DNA of 64,000 nt, taken from NCBI RefSeq assembly GCF_002964785.1, contig NZ_PQCC01000022.1, positions 158,619 to 222,618 of the forward strand, in the 5' to 3' direction. This DNA is from Pseudoalteromonas sp. T1lg48 (GTDB lineage Bacteria; Pseudomonadota; Gammaproteobacteria; Enterobacterales; Alteromonadaceae). The notes below the pieces were generated by a model. The model did no database searches. It was not told the origin of the DNA and saw only the letters and a list, made by a program, of their open reading frames with translations. This document shows, in pieces, positions 16,174-25,136 of this stretch; within the stretch, counting starts at the first letter, position 1, and each line of letters starts with the position of its first letter. The position numbers and the translations under genes were made by a program.

Positions 16174-17212
16174 AATGCTTTGCGCCGCTATGGGTCTGGC
16201 CCTAAGTGGCTCCCTGTTCGCCGCAGAGTTACCGGCGCTCCCGGAGCCGGTCAGCAATAACGCGGTCGCCAAGGTGAGCACCGAGCAAGGCAATTACTTC
16301 CTCAGTTTTATGGGCCTAGGAGCGGGAAAAACGCACCTTGATGTTCATAACAAGGTATGGGCGTTAAAGCTAGGCAGCCATGCCTGGCAAGCCAAGGCAC
16401 CCGTTCCGGCGTCGGCTCAGCTATCAGGCCGTCTTGCCGCTACCGCCGTGGGCGTAGGTAAGTATGCCTATGTGTTTGGTGGCTATACCGTGGCCGCCGA
16501 TCACACCGAGGTCTCGGTGCCGGACGCCTACCGCTATGACGTCGAAAAAGATCAGTATCACCAGTTGGCCAGCATGCCGGTGCCGGTGGATGACAGTGTC
16601 GCCTTAAATTACAACGACCAATACATCTATCTGATCAGCGGCTGGCACAACGACGGCAACGTCAACCTGGTACAGGTTTATGATATCGCTGAAGACAGCT
16701 GGTCACAGGCCTCCCCCTTTCTTGGTGATGCGGTGTTTGGCCATGCCGGCGCCATTGAAGATAACCTGATGATTGTTTGTGACGGCGTTAAAACCGTCGC
16801 CTTTGCCGACAAACGACGTGGTTTTTCCGCCAAGGCACAGTGCCTTAAAGGGATTATCGACCCACAAGACCCCCGCAAGGTTTCCTGGCACAGCATTGCC
16901 CACCCCACGGGTAAGGCGCACTATCGCATGGCGGCGGGCACCATCAATGGCAACCTGGTGTTTATCGGCGGTTCGCCGAATCCCTACAACTACAACGGGA
17001 TAGGGTATAATGGCAAACCTAGCTCGCCCTCAAGCCAGGTCTGGCGCTTTGACGTTCCCAGTAATCGCTGGCAACGGATGGAACATGCTGAAAAAGCGAC
17101 CATGGATCACAGGGGCCTGCTCGCCCATGAAGGCACCGCGTATCGTATCGGCGGAATTGGCGAGAAACAAAAGGTGTTAGACCAAGTCACACCGTATCGA
17201 TTTAAATTTTAG
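16166..17212 (+). CDS. Exported kelch-repeat protein (NanM-like beta-propeller)
   Basis: 348 aa with a signal peptide ending near LFAAE. Kelch blades are recognisable by GG pairs and aromatic spacing: AYVFGGYTV, IYLISGWHN, LVFIGGSPN and YRIGGIGE, consistent with a six-bladed propeller. The periplasmic sialic-acid mutarotase NanM has this layout, but no sialic-acid genes are nearby and I cannot confirm its catalytic residues, so the function stays open. The gene overlaps the thioredoxin-like gene and is followed after ten bases by ppiC. Confidence 0.8.
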   Translation: MIKMLCAAMGLALSGSLFAAELPALPEPVSNNAVAKVSTEQGNYFLSFMGLGAGKTHLDVHNKVWALKLGSHAWQAKAPVPASAQLSGRLAATAVGVGKYAYVFGGYTVAADHTEVSVPDAYRYDVEKDQYHQLASMPVPVDDSVALNYNDQYIYLISGWHNDGNVNLVQVYDIAEDSWSQASPFLGDAVFGHAGAIEDNLMIVCDGVKTVAFADKRRGFSAKAQCLKGIIDPQDPRKVSWHSIAHPTGKAHYRMAAGTINGNLVFIGGSPNPYNYNGIGYNGKPSSPSSQVWRFDVPSNRWQRMEHAEKATMDHRGLLAHEGTAYRIGGIGEKQKVLDQVTPYRFKF

Positions 17213-17222
17213 GAGTAATATC

Positions 17223-17501
17223 ATGGCCAAAGCTTGTGCCTACCACATTCTGGTGAAGAGCAAAGAAGAGTGCTTAGCAATTAAAGCCAAGCTCGATAAA
17301 GGCGGCGACTTCAATAAGCTTGCCAAGCAATACTCAACTTGTCCATCGAAAAAGCGCGGCGGCGATCTCGGAGAATTTGAACGCGGCACCATGGTCAAAG
17401 CCTTTGACGATGTGGTTTTTAAAAAACCGTTGTTCGAAGTGCATGGTCCGGTAAAAACCAAGTTTGGCTACCACCTGATTAAAACCGTTTATCGCAGTTA
17501 A
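17223..17501 (+). CDS. ppiC: Peptidyl-prolyl cis-trans isomerase PpiC (parvulin)
   Basis: Single-domain cytoplasmic parvulin of 92 aa, essentially co-linear with E. coli PpiC: HILVKSKEE, LAKQYSTCPSKKRGGDLGEF, then FGYHLIKTVYRS. No signal peptide. GGAG lies upstream of the ATG, ten bases after the kelch gene, so it probably shares its transcript. Confidence 0.96.
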   Translation: MAKACAYHILVKSKEECLAIKAKLDKGGDFNKLAKQYSTCPSKKRGGDLGEFERGTMVKAFDDVVFKKPLFEVHGPVKTKFGYHLIKTVYRS

Positions 17502-17601
17502 TCGTTTTTAGCGAACGGGTAAATCGGTTTTTGGCATTTTACCCGGGCCCTTAAGCTCGCTACACTGCTCCCTGTACCCTAAAAAAAGCACTGGAGAGAT
17601 T

Positions 17602-17868
17602 ATGTTAACTGTTATTTTTGGTCGTGATGGTTGTCCTTTTTGCGTACGTGCTAAAGACGTAGCAACTCAACTCGCCGAGCAGCGTGAAGATTTTAAATTC
17701 CGCTATGTGGATATCATCAAAGAGGGGATCAGCAAAGCAGATTTGGAGAAATCGGCTGGCAAACCCTGTGAAACGGTGCCACAAATCTTTATCGACCAAA
17801 AACACGTTGGCGGCTTTACCGAGTTTGAAGCCTATGCCAAAGCAAATCTGGGGCTATACCAGGAGTAA
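17602..17868 (+). CDS. grxA: Glutaredoxin 1
   Basis: 88-aa dithiol glutaredoxin with redox motif CPFC (Cys11-Cys14), cis-Pro loop ETVPQIFID and glutathione-binding GGFTEFEAY. It resembles E. coli GrxA, which reduces ribonucleotide reductase and protein mixed disulfides and is OxyR-controlled there; I see no clear OxyR site here. GGAGAG precedes the ATG, and a strong terminator follows. Confidence 0.95.
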   Translation: MLTVIFGRDGCPFCVRAKDVATQLAEQREDFKFRYVDIIKEGISKADLEKSAGKPCETVPQIFIDQKHVGGFTEFEAYAKANLGLYQE

Positions 17869-17876
17869 GTTTCTAG

Positions 17877-17905
17877 AAAACGCCGCTCACCTGAGTGGCG
17901 TTTTT
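17877..17905 (+). terminator. Terminator after grxA
   Basis: AAAACGCCGCTCA pairs with TGAGTGGCGTTTT (one G-T pair) around a CC turn, ending in five T residues, eight bases beyond the stop. Confidence 0.9.
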
Positions 17906-18200
17906 GTTTGCTCACGAAATGAGCTAAAAATTCAAAAAACACGCGTAGCGCAAAACAAACCAATAAAAGCCTTATTTTCATCATTTTTATCCTGCTCTCA
18001 AGGCTTCTACAGCGCGCTTAAAAAACCCTTTATTGGCTGGCAGAAAACCCTTTATTTATGCCGTTTACACCGGATCCGGAAAATACCACTGATTAAATTT
18101 CATACAAAACCAAACACATAGGAAATAGTTTCAATTTATACAAGCAATTACTGCTTCATTCCTGTACAATGCGCGCTCTTTGAATTCCCGAGGCGTTTTA
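17906..18200 (+). other. Long leader region of deaD
   Basis: A gene-free 295-bp stretch, AT-rich, before deaD. TACAAT at 18165-18170 is a plausible -10, without a good -35. No convincing reading frame is seen. E. coli deaD/csdA has a long structured cold-responsive leader, and a similar role here is possible; I identify no cold-box sequence. Confidence 0.35.
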
Positions 18201-20030
18201 ATGTCAGAACAAGTCACCTTTGAGTCGTTACACCTTTCTCCTGCTATCTTAAAAGCAGTGGAACAGTTGGGTTATGAGACTCCTTCCGAGATCCAAACTC
18301 AATGTATTCCCCTTTTACTCGACAAAAAGGATGTCTTGGGAATGGCGCAAACAGGTACAGGTAAAACTGCTGCCTTTGCATTGCCTTTATTGAACAACAT
18401 TGATGCCGATGCTAAGTATCCACAGATCCTTGTACTTACCCCTACTCGTGAGCTTGCTATCCAGGTAGCGGAAGCGTTCGAGCAATATGCAAAATTTACT
18501 AAGGGCGTAGAAGTCCTGGCGCTTTACGGTGGCCAGAGCTACGGTATCCAGCTAAGTGCCTTGCGTCGAGGCGCACAAATCATTGTCGCGACTCCTGGTC
18601 GTTTGTTGGATCACATCAGCCGCAAGTCTATCGACCTATCTCGCCTTAGCGCACTAGTGCTAGACGAAGCAGATGAAATGTTGCGCATGGGCTTTATCGA
18701 CGACGTAGAAAGCATCATGGCGCAAACGCCAGAAGACAAGCAAACCTGTTTGTTCTCTGCGACCATGCCAAAGCAAATTCAGTCAATTTGTAAAACCTAT
18801 TTGCAAGACGCCGAGCAAGTGCGCATTACGCCACGTAACAGCACGGTATCAACCATTGAGCAGGTTTACTGGCAAGCCCGCGTACACAAGAACAAAGCCA
18901 TCGTGCGCTTCTTGGAAGCGGAAACGTTTGACGCCGCTATCGTGTTCGTACGTACTCGTAACGACACGGTACAGCTGGCTGAATTGCTAGAGCGCGAAGG
19001 TTTCTCTGCGGCACCGCTTAACGGTGACATGAATCAGCAAGCCCGTGAGCGCACCGTAGACCGTCTGAAGAATGGCTTACTCGATATCGTTATCGCTACC
19101 GACGTAGCGGCTCGTGGTCTTGATGTTGAACGTATCAGCCTGGTTGTGAACTACGACATTCCACAAGACAGCGAAGCCTATGTACACCGTATCGGCCGTA
19201 CCGGTCGTGCTGGTCGTCAGGGTAAGGCCATCTTGTTCGTTAAAGGTAACGAGCGTTACCTGCTTAAGAACATTATACGCCACACCAAGAGCGACATCGC
19301 TGAAGTACAACTACCAAGTGCTAAAGTGGTTGAGCAAAAGCGTATCGATGCTCTTGAAACCAAGATTGCCGCGGCCCTTGAGCACAAAGACAGCGAGTTC
19401 TTTGCCCAGGTAGCCACTTCTATCGGTAACAAGCTGCAACTTAGCCAAGGCGACCTTGCCGCTGCCCTGCTTTGCCTAGCGCAACAGCAGACGCCACTGA
19501 AAGTGGAAGAGATCAACACGAAGGAACGTCCTGAGCGCGGTGAGCGTAACGACCGTAATGAGCGCCGTAACGAACGCGGTGACCGCCGTCGCGATGACAA
19601 CCGCCGTGATGGCGATAAGCCACGCCGTGAGCGTCGTGACTCAAACACGCCTATGGATACCTACCGTATCGAAGTCGGTCGCGAGCACGGTGTTCAGGTG
19701 AAGAACATTGTTGGTGCCATTGCTAACGAGGCGGATATCTCGAGCAAGTTCATTGGCGACATTCGCTTATTTGATGCCCACAGTACCGTTGAGCTGCCAC
19801 AGGGCATGCCGGCTGAAAAAGTGGCTCACTTCCAGAAGGTGTACATCTGTAAGCGCCCAATGAAGCTGACACTAAGCCCATCTGAAGCAAATGCGCCGCG
19901 TGAACAACGCGATTCACGTCCACCACGTGAGCGTTCAGAACGCAGTGAAGGCAAAAAGCGCAGCTTCCGTGATCCGAATGCGAAAAGCCGAGCACCACGC
20001 AAAGAGCGTCGCGCCGTAAGCTTCCAATAA
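18201..20030 (+). CDS. deaD: DEAD-box RNA helicase DeaD (CsdA)
   Basis: ATP-dependent RNA helicase for ribosome assembly and RNA decay at low temperature. All core motifs are seen: Q motif, AQTGTGKT, PTREL, GG, TPGRLLD, DEAD (VLDEADEML), SAT, and HRIGRTGRAGR. A basic ERG/RDR-rich linker (residues about 440-480) precedes an RRM-like DbpA-type RNA-binding domain (TYRIEVGREHGVQVKNIVGA), then a second basic tail. At 609 aa it matches the family. ATG at 18201 is chosen because GAGG lies seven bases upstream and homologues start MSEQ-like; the frame extends to a TTG at 18180 without support. Confidence 0.97.
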   Translation: MSEQVTFESLHLSPAILKAVEQLGYETPSEIQTQCIPLLLDKKDVLGMAQTGTGKTAAFALPLLNNIDADAKYPQILVLTPTRELAIQVAEAFEQYAKFTKGVEVLALYGGQSYGIQLSALRRGAQIIVATPGRLLDHISRKSIDLSRLSALVLDEADEMLRMGFIDDVESIMAQTPEDKQTCLFSATMPKQIQSICKTYLQDAEQVRITPRNSTVSTIEQVYWQARVHKNKAIVRFLEAETFDAAIVFVRTRNDTVQLAELLEREGFSAAPLNGDMNQQARERTVDRLKNGLLDIVIATDVAARGLDVERISLVVNYDIPQDSEAYVHRIGRTGRAGRQGKAILFVKGNERYLLKNIIRHTKSDIAEVQLPSAKVVEQKRIDALETKIAAALEHKDSEFFAQVATSIGNKLQLSQGDLAAALLCLAQQQTPLKVEEINTKERPERGERNDRNERRNERGDRRRDDNRRDGDKPRRERRDSNTPMDTYRIEVGREHGVQVKNIVGAIANEADISSKFIGDIRLFDAHSTVELPQGMPAEKVAHFQKVYICKRPMKLTLSPSEANAPREQRDSRPPRERSERSEGKKRSFRDPNAKSRAPRKERRAVSFQ

Positions 20031-20031
20031 T

Positions 20032-20060
20032 AAAAAAAACCGCCTAAGGGCGGTTTTTTT
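20032..20060. terminator. Bidirectional terminator deaD / 2OG oxygenase
   Basis: A 7-bp stem AACCGCC / GGCGGTT with loop TAAG, flanked by an A-run and a T-run. It serves both convergent genes. Confidence 0.9.
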
Positions 20061-20406
20061 ATGTCTCGTAATTACGTATCCAGCCGACACTGAATACATA
20101 TCGCGTGCCTTCTTCCACTCTTGTGACAGCATGAGCGCTAATATCCGGCCTAAAGAGCTTAATACGCCTACTTGCGTAAATAGGTTGCTCACATTCGAAC
20201 TCTCCGCCTCTATTAGCCGCTTTTAACACAATATTAAGGCGGTAGTGGCGACCAGATTCAACGGTGTCTGTATGGCGTTTGATAAAGCTTCCTTGTTTAA
20301 AGCGCAGCAGATAGCAATCAAACTTAATAGGCCACAATGCCCCAGCCAAAAACATCTTATCGTATCCAGACAATTGGCGGCCTACTTGCCACCTTAACCA
20401 TTGCAT
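20059..20406 (-). CDS. Small 2-oxoglutarate/Fe(II) oxygenase-like protein
   Basis: 115 aa resembling compact 2OG-Fe(II) oxygenase domains. A plausible iron triad is His45-x-Asp47 (KRHTDT) and His92 (ISAHAVTRV), followed by TRYVFSVGW where Arg102 could bind 2-oxoglutarate. The order and spacing (about 45 residues between HxD and the distal His) fit the superfamily. A substrate is unknown; prolyl-hydroxylase-like members modify proteins or amino acids. It is convergent with deaD and monocistronic. AAGGGGG lies upstream of the ATG. The domain is short, which leaves some doubt about activity. Confidence 0.75.
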   Translation of the reverse strand: MQWLRWQVGRQLSGYDKMFLAGALWPIKFDCYLLRFKQGSFIKRHTDTVESGRHYRLNIVLKAANRGGEFECEQPIYASRRIKLFRPDISAHAVTRVEEGTRYVFSVGWIRNYET

Positions 20407-20481
20407 AATGCGCCCCCTTCAGCATGTTATGAATAACGGTATCTTCTACCTGTGAGCCGGTTTTGGCAAATCTGCAGGCAC

Positions 20482-20510
20482 AAAAAAACCGCGCGTGAGC
20501 GCGGTTTTTT
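20482..20510. terminator. Bidirectional-type terminator after peroxiredoxin gene
   Basis: AAAAAACCGCG and CGCGGTTTTTT flank a short loop. On the minus strand it lies 17 bp beyond the peroxiredoxin stop. Confidence 0.88.
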
Positions 20511-20526
20511 AAACGAGGGTAAGACC

Positions 20527-21132
20527 TTATAGGTCGCCTTCGTTGTCAGATAGGAACTTAGCAACACCTTCAGGGCTTGCGTCCATACCTTTTTTACCTT
20601 CAGTCCAACCAGCAGGACATACTTCGCCGTGCTCGCTGTGGAACGCTAGTGCGTCAACCATACGTAGCATTTCGTCGATGTTACGGCCTAGAGGTAGGTC
20701 GTTAACTACCTGGTGACGTACTGTGCCTTCTTCGTCAATTAGGAATGAACCACGGAAAGCAACGCCCGCTTCTGGGTGCTCAACGTCGTATGCTTGACAG
20801 ATTTCGTGTTTAACATCAGCTACTAGAGCGTATTTAACTTGGCCGATACCACCGTCTGCAACGGCAGTGTTACGCCATGCGTTGTGTGAGAATTGTGAAT
20901 CGATAGAAACACCGATTACTTCAACGCCACGCTTTTGGAACTCTTCATAACGCTTGTCGAATGCGATTAGCTCAGAAGGACAAACGAAAGTGAAATCGAG
21001 TGGGTAGAAAAAGATAACCGCTTTCTTGCCTTTGATTGTCTCGTGTAGGTTGTAGCTATCTACGATTTCGCCATTACCTAGCACTGCTGCAGCTGTAAAG
21101 TCTGGTGCCTTGCGGCCTACTAATACACCCAT
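20527..21132 (-). CDS. Typical 2-Cys peroxiredoxin (Prx1/AhpC-TSA)
   Basis: 201-aa thiol peroxidase that reduces H2O2 and organic peroxides. The peroxidatic Cys51 lies in YPLDFTFVCPSE, and the resolving Cys in GEVCPAGW near residue 170. The C-terminal extension of the sensitive Prx1 class is present. GGSFL-like FRGSFLID is typical. ATG at 21132 is favoured by GGAG six bases upstream; an in-frame TTG at 21144 overlaps that site. No ahpF neighbour is present, so the electron donor is probably thioredoxin. Monocistronic with its own terminator. Confidence 0.95.
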   Translation of the reverse strand: MGVLVGRKAPDFTAAAVLGNGEIVDSYNLHETIKGKKAVIFFYPLDFTFVCPSELIAFDKRYEEFQKRGVEVIGVSIDSQFSHNAWRNTAVADGGIGQVKYALVADVKHEICQAYDVEHPEAGVAFRGSFLIDEEGTVRHQVVNDLPLGRNIDEMLRMVDALAFHSEHGEVCPAGWTEGKKGMDASPEGVAKFLSDNEGDL

Positions 21133-21374
21133 TTTATTCTCCAAAATAGTTTGAGTTTATCGTACTGTGCGGCTTAGACGGCAAGGCCATCTAGCCTGTA
21201 TTAATTCCTGCACATAGATATAGTGGCGGGCCTATGAAAAACAACCCCGACAACTAAAATACATACATATATTCTTGGACGCTATGTTACTGAGCTAATG
21301 CGCAAAAGAACAATCGCATTTAACGATAGCAGTTATCGAAAAAAGTGATTGTTTAATTTTTAACTGCCCAGGCA

Positions 21375-21401
21375 CAAAAAAGCCTGCTTTCGCAGGCTCT
21401 T
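21375..21401 (-). terminator. Terminator of fadR
   Basis: A 7-bp stem AGCCTGC / GCAGGCT, loop TTTC, with a six-T run on the minus strand just past the fadR stop. Confidence 0.85.
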
Positions 21402-21404
21402 TAA

Positions 21405-22118
21405 TTAATCCATAATGCCTTCGGGCATATCGCCGCGAATTTCCTGCCAGATTTGACCGCTTTGATGACCGTAGCGACGCATCAGGGTGATGGCACCGTC
21501 GTGATCCTGCTTCTCGGCCAGCTCAGCCAAATCGGAATAGAATTGACGTGCCAGCTCTCGAGTACGAGGGTCAGAGAAATAGTGACAACCGATCTTAGAG
21601 TAGAAGCCTTTAAAGCCGTTGAGGATCAACACATAAATTTTGTTGTTTCCGGCGCTGGCAAGGTGGTGGTGCACTAAATAGTCATAGTCGGCATAGGCTT
21701 GGGCCGTGTCTTCAACGCTTTCGCGGTCGGCAACAATTTCCTTTACGCGCTCTGGATCAATTTTAATCGCCGCACGCATATAGATGGCACTGATGTTGGT
21801 GCGCGCGGAAAGCAGCTGATCGGTCAGCTCCGGCATTTTATCTTCGTCAAGACGTGCTAACGTCTCCAGAATGTTCAGGCCCGAGGTTTCCCAAAAGTTA
21901 TTTACCCGTGTTGGCTTACCATGTTGAATAGTTAACCAACCATCACGAGCCAGGCGTTGTAATACTTCACGCAGTGTCGTGCGAGTCACGCCAATGAGTT
22001 CCGATAGCTCGCGCTCGGCAGGGAGAATAGAGCCTGGTGGAAACTCACCATTCCAGATGGACTCAACTATGTATTCCTCAGCAAATCCAGCTGGGCTTTT
22101 CGCTTTAAAAATTCTCAT
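21405..22118 (-). CDS. fadR: Fatty acid metabolism regulator FadR
   Basis: GntR-family repressor/activator of beta-oxidation and unsaturated fatty acid synthesis that leaves DNA on binding long-chain acyl-CoA. The winged-helix N-terminus is nearly identical to E. coli: [18 protein letters not shown] and [18 protein letters not shown]. The acyl-CoA-binding all-helical C-domain ends with [11 protein letters not shown]. 237 aa, full length. A predicted FadR operator lies before fadI in this window (42117-42131). Upstream, toward dsbB, is the direct-repeat-flanked insertion; its own promoter seems to lie between the gene and the repeat. Confidence 0.97.
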   Translation of the reverse strand: MRIFKAKSPAGFAEEYIVESIWNGEFPPGSILPAERELSELIGVTRTTLREVLQRLARDGWLTIQHGKPTRVNNFWETSGLNILETLARLDEDKMPELTDQLLSARTNISAIYMRAAIKIDPERVKEIVADRESVEDTAQAYADYDYLVHHHLASAGNNKIYVLILNGFKGFYSKIGCHYFSDPRTRELARQFYSDLAELAEKQDHDGAITLMRRYGHQSGQIWQEIRGDMPEGIMD

Positions 22119-22166
22119 CTAACGTCCACTTCACTACGGTTTAATATAATTTTAATTATTCCACTG

Positions 22167-22194
22167 ATTGTACCAGATGATTAGCAACTAACAA
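22167..22194 (-). promoter_or_regulatory. Candidate fadR promoter
   Basis: Minus strand TTGTTA (22189-22194), 16-bp spacer, TACAAT (22167-22172), about 50 bp before the fadR ATG. It lies wholly outside the nearby 105-bp repeat. Confidence 0.4.
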
Positions 22195-22200
22195 GAAAAC

Positions 22201-22305
22201 TTCACTGTAAAGCGCACCGAGTAAAACTGGCAATTGCACAAGACAATAATAAAGTATCAGCTTTTCCCGGCGTTTGGCTGGTGCTTGCATAGACCCAGGT
22301 GCAGG
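22201..22305. repeat. Direct repeat copy 1 (105 bp)
   Basis: From TTCACTGTAAAGCGC to CCAGGTGCAGG. It matches 25519-25623 in the same orientation with two visible mismatches (CCGGCG versus GCGGCT). It begins 82 bp upstream of fadR. The sequences diverge just past position 22305, where this copy lacks the CATAAT that follows copy 2. Confidence 0.95.
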
Positions 22306-22384
22306 TACAGAAAACTCGTTTATCTATTCGGCGCTAATATATTTAGTCAAAAACAAAATAGATAACTCATATTGCACCTACCCG

Positions 22385-25033
22385 TTAACCCTTCTTTAGT
22401 GGTGTTTTCTGCTGACGCAGCCAACGAGCTCCCATCAACATGAACACGATTAGATAACCCAAACTACCACCTGAGCTGCTTAAGTCGTCTGAGTCGGCAT
22501 TTTCCACTTTAATATAAAACTGAACTTGGGCCGTTAGCCCTAAAGGATCAGTTGCCGTAACAGTAACCAGATAATCACCTGCTTTGGTTGGCACACCTGA
22601 AATGTAACTGCCGTCAAGCACTAAGCCAGCTGGCAAACCTTCTGTAGTAAAGATAAGATTATCGCCGTCGGGATCACTAACGATATCCCATAACGCTCCC
22701 TCATATTCAGTGCCAACAGTCATTCGTTGGTCATATACTTTTTGAAACACAGGCGCCTCGTTTAAATTAAGCAACTGAGTTTTTAGTGGAAATGTGGCTC
22801 GCCATGACCCTTGTTCAGTCACTAATTTAAAGGGAAAACTACCGTCATGGGCTAGGGAGTAAGCTTTTTCAATTGTAAAGCGAATATAGTTATCTTTCGG
22901 CACCGCATTTTTATTATCTTCGCTACTATAGCCTATCGCCAGCATCCAAGTTTCTTGAAACTCAGGTTCAGAAGTAAACAGCTCATAAATAGGAAGTGTT
23001 AACTCCTCGTAGGAATAAATGGTGTCAGGCTCGTTGAAATCCACTGCCACGTTAACAAGAAATGGCGCCTTGATTACTTCAATACCGTTTTTCACATAGG
23101 GGTTGTCAAACACCAGTAGGTCAGAACCCAAGTACGCTCTTAAGGAACCCTCTGAGACTTGGGGATACAGGTGATTCATAAACTCAACTTGATAGTAGCT
23201 GTCCGTGTTGATGTCATAACCAAATGATCCACTGGTGCTGTAACCCGAACCAAAAGCAAGTTTGGTTGTTTTATTATAAAAATAAGGACGTCTGGCCTGC
23301 ACGTTCAACTTCTCCACACTACCGTCAGGCAATAATTCCATGTCATCTACAAACAAGCGGTCTGTAACAGGGTTATAAAATACCGTTTCAACACAGCAGC
23401 CGTCTTCAAATTTTCCAGCCCACTTATCTTCTACAAGTAACTCGTCGTTATTGTGAGATATGCTGATAAATTTATGCCTGTGAGTTCCCCAATAAACGAT
23501 TCCGTCCTTGTAAGCACTGATGCGCGGAAAGGTAAGCTTTTCAACATAGATCTGAGCACAGTTATTGAGCGTTGTTAGCTCCTCAATGTCACAGTAGTAA
23601 ACCTCCTCATTCACCTCAAAATAAACGTGTGCTTTGTCAGGAGAGATCACTGGACGACTGTCAGCTCCATGAATTGGTTGCCCAAAAAAATGCCCGTATT
23701 GAAATACTGGATACTCAGACAATAGCTGCTCATCTTTATAAATCTGAGCATAAACAAAGGTATCATTTGGGTTTAAGACAAGGGCAAATACTTTGTTTGA
23801 TAGCGGCTCTGCCATAATCAACTGTGCCCAACTACCTTGACTTTGCCCCTCAAGTACAGTTTTCGATTGAATCTCCCCTGTTTCATTCAGTGTATATCGA
23901 GACAACCCCAAGGATATTTCAGAGCTTATTTGTTGAAAGTCGTTTCCCCATGCTGGTGAGCCTTGGTTGTCTCGTCTATTCACTAGCAGATCATTATTCG
24001 ATAGGTGAAGAGTACTAAAATAGTCAAACTGATACGTTTCTCCTACCGGTTCAATTTTTAGGGGGCCCAACCAGAGGACATTGTTAATTTGTACAGGGCG
24101 GTCTTCAAACCCTTCCTTGTTACCGTATGACCTTTGCCCAGTTATAACTTGATAGCTCTTCAACCAATGTGGGTAGGTGAAGTTACTATTTATCCTTGCC
24201 AATGGATCAGTAGGATCAAATAACCATGGGCTAAATGCATTCGGCTTAACTCTTACCCAGTCAGTATGAGAACCAACACCAAGGAATTTGCTCCCATCCC
24301 AATTGTTGGCTATTAATTGTGGACTCGAGTCTTCGCTTAGTGGCCAGTTAAAGCGCACCACATTACTGGTATATGATTTTAATACAATAAGTCCATCGTT
24401 TTGATCTAAAACCAAAACATCGGGGATCATAAATTCAGCCAATTTAGGAACACTAAATGGAGCAGAATAATTAGAGCCATCCCAAGGATAAACATTGCCT
24501 ATAAAGTCCAACAAGGTTCCATCAGGGTGAATATGGGTGCTGTAATGGTTAGGTAGTTCGAAATCTTCGTGGGTGTAACGTTGTACTTCCACCGCCTGCT
24601 GACCAACGATTTGATACTGCACCATAGCTGTATCTCCGAGTATCAGCACCAAATCTTGGTCTGGCAACAGCTTTATAGAGTAATTACCAATTCCACTTGG
24701 CACATCTAACACATGCTGAAACTCACCTGTAGATACACCTTGGTCATCAAATGGTAGGAAATACACATCAAATACGGTGGCAGCTAGTGCTCCCCTGCCA
24801 TCACTGTATAAAGCCACTTGATTGTCAGCTTCGTAGCGACCCAAATATGTATGGTCCAGCATTTGCCAACCATTCTCATCTGCTTGTAACGTATAAAAAT
24901 GCCCCTCATTAAAACTATACGCTACCCCCTCTTTACTGGGGTGATTCACCATGTTCGTGAACACATTCGCAAAAACCACTGTTGATGCAGTTGAAAGAGT
25001 TAGCAACCATATTAACAACCCGATTCTTATCAT
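22385..25033 (-). CDS. Large surface protein with putative Ig domain and GlyGly-CTERM-like tail
   Basis: 882 aa. A signal peptide ends near VVFAN. Residues about 25-760 are beta-rich with recurring DG/DN turns and may form propeller-like repeats; I recognise no family. Residues about 765-855 are a cadherin-like/He_PIG Ig domain: APVFQKVYD, SDPDGDNLIFTTEGLPAGL, ISGVPTKAGDYLVTVTATD. The tail has SSSGGSLGYLIVFMLMGA then basic residues, as in GlyGly-CTERM substrates processed by rhombosortase. AAGGAT lies upstream of the ATG. AT-richer than neighbours and lying inside repeat-flanked DNA, it looks horizontally acquired. Function unknown. Confidence 0.8.
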   Translation of the reverse strand: MIRIGLLIWLLTLSTASTVVFANVFTNMVNHPSKEGVAYSFNEGHFYTLQADENGWQMLDHTYLGRYEADNQVALYSDGRGALAATVFDVYFLPFDDQGVSTGEFQHVLDVPSGIGNYSIKLLPDQDLVLILGDTAMVQYQIVGQQAVEVQRYTHEDFELPNHYSTHIHPDGTLLDFIGNVYPWDGSNYSAPFSVPKLAEFMIPDVLVLDQNDGLIVLKSYTSNVVRFNWPLSEDSSPQLIANNWDGSKFLGVGSHTDWVRVKPNAFSPWLFDPTDPLARINSNFTYPHWLKSYQVITGQRSYGNKEGFEDRPVQINNVLWLGPLKIEPVGETYQFDYFSTLHLSNNDLLVNRRDNQGSPAWGNDFQQISSEISLGLSRYTLNETGEIQSKTVLEGQSQGSWAQLIMAEPLSNKVFALVLNPNDTFVYAQIYKDEQLLSEYPVFQYGHFFGQPIHGADSRPVISPDKAHVYFEVNEEVYYCDIEELTTLNNCAQIYVEKLTFPRISAYKDGIVYWGTHRHKFISISHNNDELLVEDKWAGKFEDGCCVETVFYNPVTDRLFVDDMELLPDGSVEKLNVQARRPYFYNKTTKLAFGSGYSTSGSFGYDINTDSYYQVEFMNHLYPQVSEGSLRAYLGSDLLVFDNPYVKNGIEVIKAPFLVNVAVDFNEPDTIYSYEELTLPIYELFTSEPEFQETWMLAIGYSSEDNKNAVPKDNYIRFTIEKAYSLAHDGSFPFKLVTEQGSWRATFPLKTQLLNLNEAPVFQKVYDQRMTVGTEYEGALWDIVSDPDGDNLIFTTEGLPAGLVLDGSYISGVPTKAGDYLVTVTATDPLGLTAQVQFYIKVENADSDDLSSSGGSLGYLIVFMLMGARWLRQQKTPLKKG

Positions 25034-25136
25034 CTTATATCCTTATTTTTGTTATTTTTACTTTCAGCTACCCTGTCACAGATACGGTAATAATCTAATT
25101 AAGTATTAACATTTAGCTTCTTTTTAAAACCCTGCT

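Noticed and set aside
16166..17212. Assigning the kelch protein as NanM sialic acid mutarotase
   Set aside because: No sialic acid genes nearby and catalytic residues cannot be confirmed by eye; only a kelch propeller is supported.
21180..21330. Possible OxyR site before the peroxiredoxin gene (ATAG and CTAT elements)
   Set aside because: The elements do not show the required ATAG-N7-CTAT spacing.
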